64,000 nucleotides of DNA from Sphingomonas insulae (GTDB taxonomy: Bacteria; Pseudomonadota; Alphaproteobacteria; Sphingomonadales; Sphingomonadaceae): positions 923,001 through 987,000 of the forward strand of contig NZ_CP048422.1 of NCBI RefSeq assembly GCF_010450875.1. Direction: 5' to 3'. Shown here piece by piece: positions 1-6,238 of this stretch; within the stretch, counting starts at the first letter, position 1, and every line of letters begins with the position of its first letter. Under the pieces are notes generated by a model. It ran no database searches and was not told the origin of the DNA. It saw nothing but the letters and a program-made list of their open reading frames with translations. The translations under genes and the position numbers were made by a program.

Positions 1-77
1 GCGCCGATGCGCTGGTGTGGGCGTTGACCGAACTGATGCTGGGGCGGCGTGGCGCGGCCGGGGTGCGGGAGTTGTAG
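1..77 (+). CDS. GTA large terminase (TerL), C-terminal end only
   Basis: Only about the last 24 codons are in the window, ending ADALVWALTELMLGRR and then a short tail before TAG. The DALVWALTEL ending is what I expect for GTA/phage large terminase proteins, the ATPase-nuclease that packages DNA into capsids. The order terminase then portal supports this. The ATPase and nuclease domains lie upstream and cannot be judged. Identification from so few residues is an inference helped by position. Confidence 0.6.
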   Translation, partial: ADALVWALTELMLGRRGAAGVREL

Positions 78-151
78 CGGGGCGTGGCCGGGGAGGGAAC
101 GGTGCCGGGGCGCTGAGGCTGCGCGACGGTGCGGCTGCGGAGTGAGATCGG

Positions 152-403
152 GTTCACGCGGAGGCGCGGAGGCGTGGAGAAGAAGGGGGTTTTCGCGCGA
201 AGACGCGGAGGCGCGGAGGGGGTGCGCTTCTTTCGCCTCCCTCGTCATCCCGACGAACGTCGGGACCTATGGTTGCGTTGTGGGTGGTTGGTGCGGGTCA
301 TCATTGGCGTCGTGGGGGCATGGGTCCCGACTTTCGTCGGGATGACGGGTGGGGTGCGTTGTTTGCCCCTCTTGTTTTTTCCCTTTCTCCGCGTCTCTGC
401 GTG
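152..403. repeat. Nested inverted repeat between terminase and portal
   Basis: The 443-nt gap between the terminase and portal genes holds no convincing gene. An outer pair of arms, rich in CGCGGAGGCGCGGAG on the left and CTCCGCGTCTCTGCGTG on the right, encloses an inner REP-like pair. The inner arms are CGTCATCCCGACGAACGTCG at 243 and its inverted partner ending TCGTCGGGATGACG at 347. Each inner arm is itself a small palindrome. The gap between the second and third GTA gene blocks (5948-6051) is built the same way. A strong ribosome-binding site for the portal gene (AGGGGGAG, 507-514) closes the gap. Confidence 0.75.
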
Positions 404-520
404 GCACCCCTTCCTGATCCGTGACTCACACATCGGGCGGCCTTTGCGGCCGCGCTTTCATCACTGCCGATGGCAGCGGTTCCCCTTCCCGTGGCGGGAG
501 GGTTTTAGGGGGAGATCATC

Positions 521-1624
521 ATGCGGTTGTTTGGGTGGAAGGCCGCTCGCGAGGGCGGGCGGCCGGCGTTGTCGCGTGCCGGGTCGGGCGTGGCGCTGGG
601 GGAATGGCCGCGGTCGTATGAGGCGCAGGTGCGGGACGGGTTCGCGGGCAATGCGATCGCACAGCGGGCGGTGAAGCTGGTCGCGGAAAGCGTCTGCGCG
701 GCACCATTGAAGGCCAGTGCCGCCGAGGTGTTGGCATTGGTGCAGGCGCGATCCGGCGGGCAGGCGCTGCTGGAGACGGTCGCGGCGCAGCTGCTGTTGC
801 ACGGCAACGCCTATGTCCAGGTGCTGCGCGATGCGGAGGGCGCCGCGGCGGCGCTGTATGCGCTGCGGCCGGAACGGGTGAGCGTCGAGGTGGATGCGGG
901 CGGGTGGCCGACCGCCTATCGCTATGCGGTGGGCGAGCGGCGGACGCGGCTGGATGCCGAGGGGCCGCGACCGGATGTGGTGCATATCCGCAGCTTCAAT
1001 CCGGTCGACGACCATTACGGCATGGGCTGCCTGGGGGCGGCATCGGGCGCGGTGGCGGTGCACAATGCGGCGGGGCGGTGGAACAAGGCGCTGCTGGACA
1101 ATGCGGCGCGGCCATCGGGGGCGCTGGTGTACGATCCGGGCGATGGCGCGGCGCTGAGCGCGGAGCAGTTCGAGCGGCTGAAGGCGGAGATGGAGGCGGG
1201 GTTCGCGGGCGCGGGCAATGCCGGGCGGCCGATGCTGCTGGAGGGCGGGCTCAAGTGGCAGGCGCTGTCGCTGTCGCCAGCCGACATGGACTTCGTCGGG
1301 CTGAAGGAGGGCGCGGCGCGCGAGATCGCGCTGGCGTTCGGGGTGCCGCCGATGCTGCTCGGCCTGCCCGGCGATGCGACCTATGCCAATTATCGCGAGG
1401 CGAACCGGGCATTGTGGCGGCTGACGGTGTTGCCGCTGGCAGACGCGATCCTGGCGACGCTGGCGCAGGGGCTGGCGGGATGGTTCGACGGGGCGACGCT
1501 GGCGGTCGACCTGGATGCGGTGCCGGCGCTGTCCGAGGATCGCGAGCGATTGTGGGCGAGCGTCGCGGCGGCGGATTTCCTGTCGGATGAGGACAAGCGG
1601 CGGATGGTGGGGATCGGGGCATGA
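521..1624 (+). CDS. GTA/HK97-family portal protein (gp3-like)
   Basis: The portal forms the dodecameric ring at one capsid vertex through which terminase packages DNA and to which the tail attaches. The 367-residue protein has hallmarks of HK97-type portals: HGNAYVQVLRD near residue 90, LSLSPADMDF in the middle, and a GVPPMLLGLPGDATYANYRE stretch about 85 residues from the end. It is shorter than many phage portals, as is usual for GTA versions. The start is fixed by AGGGGGAG six bases upstream. The stop overlaps the next start as ATGA, so the genes are probably translationally coupled. Family assignment is firm. GTA rather than prophage is inferred from the gene order. Confidence 0.93.
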   Translation: MRLFGWKAAREGGRPALSRAGSGVALGEWPRSYEAQVRDGFAGNAIAQRAVKLVAESVCAAPLKASAAEVLALVQARSGGQALLETVAAQLLLHGNAYVQVLRDAEGAAAALYALRPERVSVEVDAGGWPTAYRYAVGERRTRLDAEGPRPDVVHIRSFNPVDDHYGMGCLGAASGAVAVHNAAGRWNKALLDNAARPSGALVYDPGDGAALSAEQFERLKAEMEAGFAGAGNAGRPMLLEGGLKWQALSLSPADMDFVGLKEGAAREIALAFGVPPMLLGLPGDATYANYREANRALWRLTVLPLADAILATLAQGLAGWFDGATLAVDLDAVPALSEDRERLWASVAAADFLSDEDKRRMVGIGA

Positions 1625-1941
1625 GCGGCGGTCAGGCGGATACGGGCGTGCTGGCGCAGCTGATGGCGCAGGCGGCGCGCGAGGGCGCCGACCTGGCGAC
1701 GATGCGCGCGGTGGCGGAGGAGGCGGGCGAGCTGTCGGCGATGCGGGCGCTGACCCGGCTGGGGCTGGCGGACGAGGCGGCGCGGGTCGACCTGGCCGAC
1801 CTGCGCGAGCTGCTGGCGGCGTGGCGCGATGCCAAGCGGTCGGTGTGGAAGGCGGCGGCGGGCTGGTGCGTGCGGCTGGTCGGCGCGCTGGTGCTGACCG
1901 GGCTGGCGGTGAAGCTGGGCTTCGGCGGGTGGCTGAAGTGA
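1621..1941 (+). CDS. Small DUF6127-like protein with C-terminal membrane segment
   Basis: A 106-residue protein with two parts: an Ala/Glu/Leu-rich helical N-terminal region of about 75 residues, then a hydrophobic segment (VRLVGALVLTGLAVKLGF) near the C-terminus that looks like a single membrane helix. It resembles what is annotated DUF6127 between portal and protease in sphingomonad GTA clusters, but I cannot confirm the family by search. It overlaps portal by ATGA and the protease by GTGA, so it belongs to the same translational unit. Its role is unknown. A membrane-anchored helper of head assembly is possible but unsupported. Confidence 0.7.
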   Translation: MSGGQADTGVLAQLMAQAAREGADLATMRAVAEEAGELSAMRALTRLGLADEAARVDLADLRELLAAWRDAKRSVWKAAAGWCVRLVGALVLTGLAVKLGFGGWLK

Positions 1942-2312
1942 CCGCGGCGGTCCGGTTCGGGGGCTATGCCGCGGTGTTCGGGCTGGTCGATCGCGCCGGC
2001 GACGTCATGCGGCCCGGCGCCTTTGCCGATGCCGGCCCGGTGCCGCTGCTGTGGCAGCATCATGGGACGCCGGTCGGCCGGATCGTCGCGCTCGGCGAGG
2101 ATGCGCGGGGGCTGCGCGTCGAGGGCGAGATCGACGATGCGGATGTCGCGCGGCTGGTCGGCGCGCGGACGCTGGACGGGCTGTCGGTCGGCTATCGCCC
2201 GCTGGTGGTGCGGCAGGGCGCGCGGCGCGAGTTGCTGCGCGTGATGCTGGCCGAGGTGAGCGTGGTGGCGGTGCCGATGCAGGCGCTCGCGCGGATCGAC
2301 CGGATCGACTGA
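1938..2312 (+). CDS. Prohead protease, compact (gp4-like, U35 family)
   Basis: This protease matures the capsid by cleaving head proteins during assembly. The 124-residue protein keeps both catalytic landmarks of the HK97 prohead protease family: the His of LWQHHGTPVGR (around residues 36-46) and the Ser of the LDGLSVGYR motif about 80 residues in. Start GTG at 1938 overlaps the preceding stop as GTGA. The reading frame is open much further upstream, but that part runs antisense-like through the previous gene and was not used. It is shorter than typical members (150-200 residues), yet the core looks complete. Confidence 0.85.
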   Translation: MTAAVRFGGYAAVFGLVDRAGDVMRPGAFADAGPVPLLWQHHGTPVGRIVALGEDARGLRVEGEIDDADVARLVGARTLDGLSVGYRPLVVRQGARRELLRVMLAEVSVVAVPMQALARIDRID

Positions 2313-2351
2313 CTTTTTCGAAGAATTTTGAGTTTCAACAAGGAGAATGAC

Positions 2352-3353
2352 GTGGACGTGATCGAACGGCCGGCGCTGGATGGCGCGCGCGTGGTGCAGG
2401 CGGACGGGGCCTTTGCCGGATTCGTCCGGGCGGGGACGACGCTGGAGATGAAGGCGTTCACCGGGGTGAGCGGGGATGCGGGCGGCTTTGCGGTGCCGCG
2501 CGAGATCGATGCGCAGATCGCGGCGGTGCTGAAGGGGGCATCGCCGATCCGCGCCATCGCCAATGTCGTGAAGGTGGGATCGGCGGGATACCGCAAGCTC
2601 ATCACCACCGGCGGGACTCCGTCGGGCTGGGCGGCGGAGACGGCGCCGCGGCCGGAGACGGCGAGCCCGGTCTTCGCCGAGCTGGTGCCGCCGATGGGCG
2701 AATTGTACGCCAACCCTTCGGCCAGCCAGGCGATGCTGGACGATGCGGCGTTCGACGTCGAGGCATGGCTGGCGGGCGAGATCGCGGCGGAGTTCGCGCG
2801 GGCGGAGGGTGCGGCCTTCATCGGCGGCAACGGCGTCAACCGGCCCAGGGGGTTCCTGACCGGCGCGATGTCGAGCGCGAAGGACGGGGTACGGCCGCTC
2901 GGCACGCTGCAATATCTGCCGAGCGGGGCGGCGAGCGATTTCGGCACCGCGCCGGACGAACGGCTGATCGACCTGGTGCAGGCGGTGCGCGCGCCGTACC
3001 GGCAGGGCGCGAGCTGGGTGATGAACGCAGCGACGCTGGCGCGCATCCGCAAGTTCAAGAGCAACGACGGCATGCCGTTGTGGCAGCCGAGCCTGGCGAG
3101 CGGGCAGCCCGCCATGCTGCTCGGCTATCCGGTGGTCGAGGCGGAGGACATGCCCGACATCGCCGCCAATGCCTTCGCCATCGCCTTCGGCAATTTCCGC
3201 GCCGGCTATCTGATCGCCGAACGGGCCGAGACGGCGATCCTGCGCGATCCCTATTCGAACAAGCCGTTCGTCGGCTTCTACGCCACCAAGCGGATCGGCG
3301 GCTGCGTCGCCGACAGCGAGGCGATCAAGCTGATGAAGTTCGCCACCGCCTGA
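2352..3353 (+). CDS. Major capsid protein, HK97 fold (gp5-like)
   Basis: Forms the icosahedral GTA head. The 333-residue protein contains the usual HK97-type stretches: GGFAVPREID (start of the mature fold), YANPSASQAMLDD, GNGVNRPRGFLT and a C-terminal KPFVGFYATKRIGG. I chose GTG at 2352, which has AAGGAG six bases upstream, over a TTG eight codons earlier with no site. Only about 40 residues precede GGFAVPREID, so the scaffold-like delta domain (commonly about 100 residues) seems very short. A strong hairpin with a T run follows directly. Family is clear; the delta-domain remark is inference. Confidence 0.93.
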   Translation: MDVIERPALDGARVVQADGAFAGFVRAGTTLEMKAFTGVSGDAGGFAVPREIDAQIAAVLKGASPIRAIANVVKVGSAGYRKLITTGGTPSGWAAETAPRPETASPVFAELVPPMGELYANPSASQAMLDDAAFDVEAWLAGEIAAEFARAEGAAFIGGNGVNRPRGFLTGAMSSAKDGVRPLGTLQYLPSGAASDFGTAPDERLIDLVQAVRAPYRQGASWVMNAATLARIRKFKSNDGMPLWQPSLASGQPAMLLGYPVVEAEDMPDIAANAFAIAFGNFRAGYLIAERAETAILRDPYSNKPFVGFYATKRIGGCVADSEAIKLMKFATA

Positions 3354-3364
3354 CCGGCGCTTGC

Positions 3365-3396
3365 GCCCCCGCCGACGTGGCGGGGGCGGCTTTTTT
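3365..3396 (+). terminator. Intrinsic terminator after the capsid gene
   Basis: A perfect 9-bp stem, GCCCCCGCC / GGCGGGGGC, around the loop GACGT is followed by GGC and six T. This is a textbook Rho-independent terminator inside an otherwise tightly packed GTA operon. It probably lowers transcription of the downstream tail genes relative to capsid, which is needed in hundreds of copies. Confidence 0.85.
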
Positions 3397-3413
3397 CACG
3401 AGGGGACAGAGCG

Positions 3414-3944
3414 ATGGAGGGGGCGGCGATGCCGGCCGGGGTGGTCGCGGCTGCGGCGGCCGCGGCGGGGGCGTATCTGCGGATCGCGGAGGCACCCGAT
3501 GCGGTGCTGACGCAGGGCGCGGGAACGGCGCTGGCGCTGGCCGAGGCATTCTGCGGGCAGCGGCTGATCGGGCGGGCGTGCGAGGATGTGATCGGCGTGG
3601 GGCGCGACTGGCAGCGGCTGGCGCAGCGGCCGGTCAGCGCGATCCGGGGGCTGACCGGGCTGCAGGCGCCGGGGGCGCCGTTCGTGCTGCCGGTGGATGC
3701 CTATGCGGTCGACATCGATGCGGACGGCAACGGCTGGGTCCGGGTGACCACACCCGGCGCGGCGATGCGGGTGGCGGTGAGCTATACCGCGGGGCTGGCG
3801 GCGGCGTGGGACGCGCTGCCCGAGCCGGTGGCGCAGGGCGTGACGCTGCTGGCGGCGCATCTGTTCGAACACCGCGAGGGCAGCGCTGCCCCGCCGGCGG
3901 CGGTGGCGGCGCTGTGGCGGCCGTTCCGGCGGATGCGGCTGTGA
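3414..3944 (+). CDS. Head-tail connector protein (gp6-like)
   Basis: A 176-residue protein starting just after the capsid terminator. The pattern of an N-terminal helix, a central RPVSAIRGLTGL segment, the strand-rich DAYAVDIDADGNGWVRV part and a C-terminal helix near LAAHLFEHREG matches the phage gp6/phiE125 gp8-like connector proteins that sit below the portal. The last codon overlaps the next GTG start as GTGA. A gp7-like head-tail adaptor gene, normally next in the RcGTA order, is not present because the following gene begins at once. The start ATG has GGGGACAGAGCG upstream; a second ATG five codons later is also possible. Confidence 0.8.
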   Translation: MEGAAMPAGVVAAAAAAAGAYLRIAEAPDAVLTQGAGTALALAEAFCGQRLIGRACEDVIGVGRDWQRLAQRPVSAIRGLTGLQAPGAPFVLPVDAYAVDIDADGNGWVRVTTPGAAMRVAVSYTAGLAAAWDALPEPVAQGVTLLAAHLFEHREGSAAPPAAVAALWRPFRRMRL

Positions 3945-4369
3945 GCGCGGCGAGGGTGCTGCACGCGGCGGTCGTGGTGCAGCTGGCGGGGGCGATGCGG
4001 GCGCCCGATGCGCTCCCGGCGCTAGCCCCCGATGCGCCCCCGGCGCGCGTGTTCGATGCGCCTCCGGCGCGGGCGGCGCTGCCGTATGTGGTGGTCGAGG
4101 ACCCGGTGCTGATGGCGAGCGATGCGGTGGGCATCACCGGGCGGAGCGGCACGGTGGCGATCGCATGCGTCGACGGCGGCGTGTCGCCGGTGCGGGCGCG
4201 GGCGCTGCTGGCGGCGGTCGAGGCGGCGATGGCCGGCCTGCCGCCGCAATTGCGCGAGGGGTGGCGGGTGACGTCGGTGCGGCTGGCGCGGAGCCAGGTG
4301 ACGCAGGGCAAGGGCGAACGCTGGACCGCATCGAGCGTGTTCGCGGTGCGGATGTTCCGCAGCAATTAA
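3941..4369 (+). CDS. GTA gp8-like tail terminator (DUF3168)
   Basis: A 142-residue protein taking its start from GTG that overlaps the gp6-like stop. The later part, with TGRSGTVAIACVD and REGWRVTSVRLARSQV, fits the DUF3168 family, which caps the tail at the head junction. Residues about 18-46 are unusual: three imperfect copies of a PDA(L/P)PA(L/R)-type motif rich in Ala and Pro (MRAPDALPALAPDAPPARV and on). This looks like a repeat expansion inserted in the N-terminal part. The gene is followed after 13 bases by the major tail gene, with AAAGGAGAGACGGGC as ribosome-binding site. Confidence 0.78.
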   Translation: MSAARVLHAAVVVQLAGAMRAPDALPALAPDAPPARVFDAPPARAALPYVVVEDPVLMASDAVGITGRSGTVAIACVDGGVSPVRARALLAAVEAAMAGLPPQLREGWRVTSVRLARSQVTQGKGERWTASSVFAVRMFRSN

Positions 4370-4382
4370 AGGAGAGACGGGC

Positions 4383-4790
4383 ATGGCGGTGGAACGGGGC
4401 AGTGCGTTCCTGCTGAAGGTCGGCGACGGCGGGCAGGTACCCACATTCGCGACGGTGGCGGGGCTGCGCACGACGCAATTGAGCGTCAACGGCGAAGCGG
4501 TGGTGGTGACCAGCAAGGATTCGGGCGGCTGGCGGCAATTGCTGTCGGGCGCGGGCGTGCGCAGCGTCAGCGTGTCGGGCGCAGGCGTCTTCACCGGATC
4601 GGTGGCGGAGGTGCGGATCAAGGCGAGCGCGCTGTCGGGCGTGCTCGACGATTACCGGCTGAGCTTCGAGAGCGGCGACAGCATGACCGGGCGGTTCCTG
4701 GTGACGCGACTGGATTATGCCGGCGATTTCAACGGCGAGCGATCCTACACCTTGAGCCTGGAGAGTTCCGGGCCGGTGGTGGTGGCATGA
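4383..4790 (+). CDS. Major tail protein (gp9-like, TP901-1 family)
   Basis: Builds the stacked hexamer rings of the tail tube. The 135-residue protein begins MAVERGSAFLLKVGDGG and carries TSKDSGGWRQLLSGAGVRSVSVSG and a C-terminal YTLSLESSGPVVV. These are the typical features of TP901-1 / RcGTA gp9 tail tube proteins, and the length is normal. The start has AAAGGAG eight to ten bases upstream. The stop overlaps the following ATG as ATGA. I see nothing unusual. Confidence 0.9.
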   Translation: MAVERGSAFLLKVGDGGQVPTFATVAGLRTTQLSVNGEAVVVTSKDSGGWRQLLSGAGVRSVSVSGAGVFTGSVAEVRIKASALSGVLDDYRLSFESGDSMTGRFLVTRLDYAGDFNGERSYTLSLESSGPVVVA

Positions 4791-5101
4791 GCGGGCCTGC
4801 CAATCCGGCGCGGGGCGAATGCGGCCTACGCGTCGATGGTTGCGACCTGGTGCTGCGACCGTCGTTCGAGGCGCTGGTCGCCGCGGAGGGCGAACTGGGG
4901 CCGCTGTTCGCGCTGGTCGAGCGGGCGGTCGAGGGGCGGCTGGCGCTGGCCGAGCTGGTGACGCTGTTCTGGCATTGCCTGCGCGATCTGCCCGACGGGA
5001 TGACGCGCGAACGGCTGGGCGAGGCGGTGGTGCAGCTGGGGCTGGCGAAGGCGACGCCGGTGCTGCGCGCATTGCTCGGCCAGATCCTGGCGGGGCGATG
5101 A
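4787..5101 (+). CDS. GTA gp10-family tail assembly protein
   Basis: A 104-residue protein of the GTA gp10 family, probably a tail assembly chaperone component, as judged by its place directly before the small TIGR02216-like gene and the tape measure gene. The motif pattern GECGLRVDGCDLVLRPSFEALVAAEGELGPLFAL followed by a helical C-terminal half fits the family, which resembles the first half of tail chaperones in lambdoid phages. It is coupled by ATGA overlaps at both ends. Exact function in tail length control is known only by analogy. Confidence 0.85.
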   Translation: MSGPANPARGECGLRVDGCDLVLRPSFEALVAAEGELGPLFALVERAVEGRLALAELVTLFWHCLRDLPDGMTRERLGEAVVQLGLAKATPVLRALLGQILAGR

Positions 5102-5301
5102 CCTGCTTTGCGGACGGGGCGGTGCGGCTGGCGGGATTTGCCGGGGCGGTGCTGGGGTGGAGCCCGGCGGCGTTCTGGCGGGCGACGCCGGCCGAACTGG
5201 CGGCGGTGGTGATGGCGGCGAGCGGCGGCGGCGCGGCGGCGATGACGCCGCCGGACGCGGCCACGCTGGCCCGGATGCGGGAGGCGTTTCCGGATGGATG
5301 A
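5098..5301 (+). CDS. Phage tail assembly chaperone, small (TIGR02216-like)
   Basis: A 67-residue protein starting at the ATG that overlaps the previous stop. It contains LGWSPAAFWRATPAEL and ends TLARMREAFPDG. The W(S/T)P..FW..TP.EL signature is typical of the small tail chaperone found between gp10 and the tape measure in alphaproteobacterial GTAs. It overlaps the tape measure gene by eight bases. Such chaperones often act with the upstream partner to coat the tape measure protein before tail tube assembly. Confidence 0.88.
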   Translation: MTCFADGAVRLAGFAGAVLGWSPAAFWRATPAELAAVVMAASGGGAAAMTPPDAATLARMREAFPDG

Positions 5302-5836
5302 GGTGGAGCGGATGACGATCGGCGTGCGCGCCGACACGGCGGGGTTCGCGCGTGAGGTGGAGGCGATGCGGGGCACGCTGGAGGGATCGCTGGGCGCCGG
5401 AGCGGAGCGGGCGGGACGGGCGATCGAGGGCGCGCTGCTGCGGGCGGTGCGGTCGGGCAAGTTCGGGTTCGAGGAGCTGAAGGGCGTCGCGCTGGCGGTG
5501 CTGGCCGATATCGCGCGGGCGGCGGTGCATGCCGGCGTCGAGCGGGTGACTGGCGGCGCGTCGTTGAGCGGCGGGCTGGCGGGGCTGGCCGGCCTGCCGG
5601 GGCGGGCGACGGGCGGTCCGGTGGCGCCGGGCCGCGGCTATGTCGTCGGCGAGCGCGGGCCGGAGCTGTTCGTGCCGACATCGAGCGGGCGAGTGGAGAC
5701 CGGCGCACCGGCCGGCGGTGGGCGCGACGTGCGGGTGACGATCACCGTCAACGCGCACGCGGGCGAGGCGCCGGCGGCGTTGCAGCGATCGGGGCGGCAG
5801 GTGGCGCGGGCGGTGCGGGCGGCGCTGGACGCGTAG
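5294..5836 (+). CDS. Short tape measure protein (gp11-like)
   Basis: The tape measure sets tail length. At 180 residues it fits the short GTA tail rather than a siphophage tail. The N-terminal half is helical and Ala/Glu rich (FAREVEAMRGTLEG). The C-terminal part carries ATGGPVAPGRGYVVGERGPE followed by LFVP, the Gly-rich signature common to the ends of tape measure proteins. It overlaps the chaperone gene by eight bases. The gene is followed by a 350-nt gap that breaks the otherwise continuous coupling of this operon. Confidence 0.87.
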   Translation: MDEVERMTIGVRADTAGFAREVEAMRGTLEGSLGAGAERAGRAIEGALLRAVRSGKFGFEELKGVALAVLADIARAAVHAGVERVTGGASLSGGLAGLAGLPGRATGGPVAPGRGYVVGERGPELFVPTSSGRVETGAPAGGGRDVRVTITVNAHAGEAPAALQRSGRQVARAVRAALDA

Positions 5837-5947
5837 CGCGGTTTGGGGCGGGGTGGTTGCGACGAGAAGAGGGTTGGCGCGGAGGAGAAGCGCGTCGGTG
5901 GGCCGAGAAGGTGGGTTGGTGCGAAGGGGCGCCGTTCCCGTCCCTTT

Positions 5948-6051
5948 CGTCATGCCGACCGACGTCGGAACCCGTGGTTTCGGCGTGATGTGTGGTGTGG
6001 GCGATCAGTGGCGTTGCGTGGCCGTGGGTCCCGACGTTCGTCGGGATGACC
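5948..6051. repeat. REP-like inverted pair inside the GTA cluster
   Basis: The gap of about 350 nt between the tape measure and gp12-like genes contains a head-to-head pair: CGTCATGCCGACCGACGTCG at 5948 and the inverted partner CCGTGGGTCCCGACGTTCGT to GATGACC at 6051. GC-rich flanks rich in GCGGAGGAGAAG and CTTCGCCTCCGCGCC repeat the outer arms of the element at 152-403. Otherwise I see nothing but a ribosome-binding site (GAGGAG, 6175-6180). The presence of two related elements in one GTA operon suggests repeated insertion of a mobile palindromic unit. Confidence 0.75.
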
Positions 6052-6187
6052 ATTGGTGTGGGTGGGGTGGTGCGGCCTCGCAGCCTTGCCGCCGCGCGGA
6101 AAACCTTCGCCTCCGCGCCTTCGCATCGACACGCCGTGCTGCTGCCGTGCCCGGTCGGGCGTGCGACCAATATCGAGGAGAGATAGC

Positions 6188-6238
6188 GTGGCGCATTGGC
6201 TGTGTTCGCGGCGGGAGGGGCAGGTCGGGGGGTGGTGA
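6188..6238 (+). other. Possible original N-terminus of gp12, or a 16-codon leader ORF
   Basis: A GTG start seven bases after a strong GAGGAG site opens a 16-codon frame (MAHWLCSRREGQVGGW) that ends TGG TGA. Its stop overlaps the GTG at 6235 that opens the gp12-like protein one frame away. The two frames meet in a run of six G. A seventh G would join them as ...EGQVGGVVSRFDPRFW. This suggests either a one-base loss (mutation or sequencing error) at the true N-terminus, or a genuine coupled leader peptide. The best ribosome-binding site of the region belongs to this start, not to the gp12 frame. Confidence 0.5.

Noticed and set aside
2328..2352. TTG as capsid start
   Set aside because: No ribosome-binding site; GTG at 2352 has AAGGAG six bases upstream.
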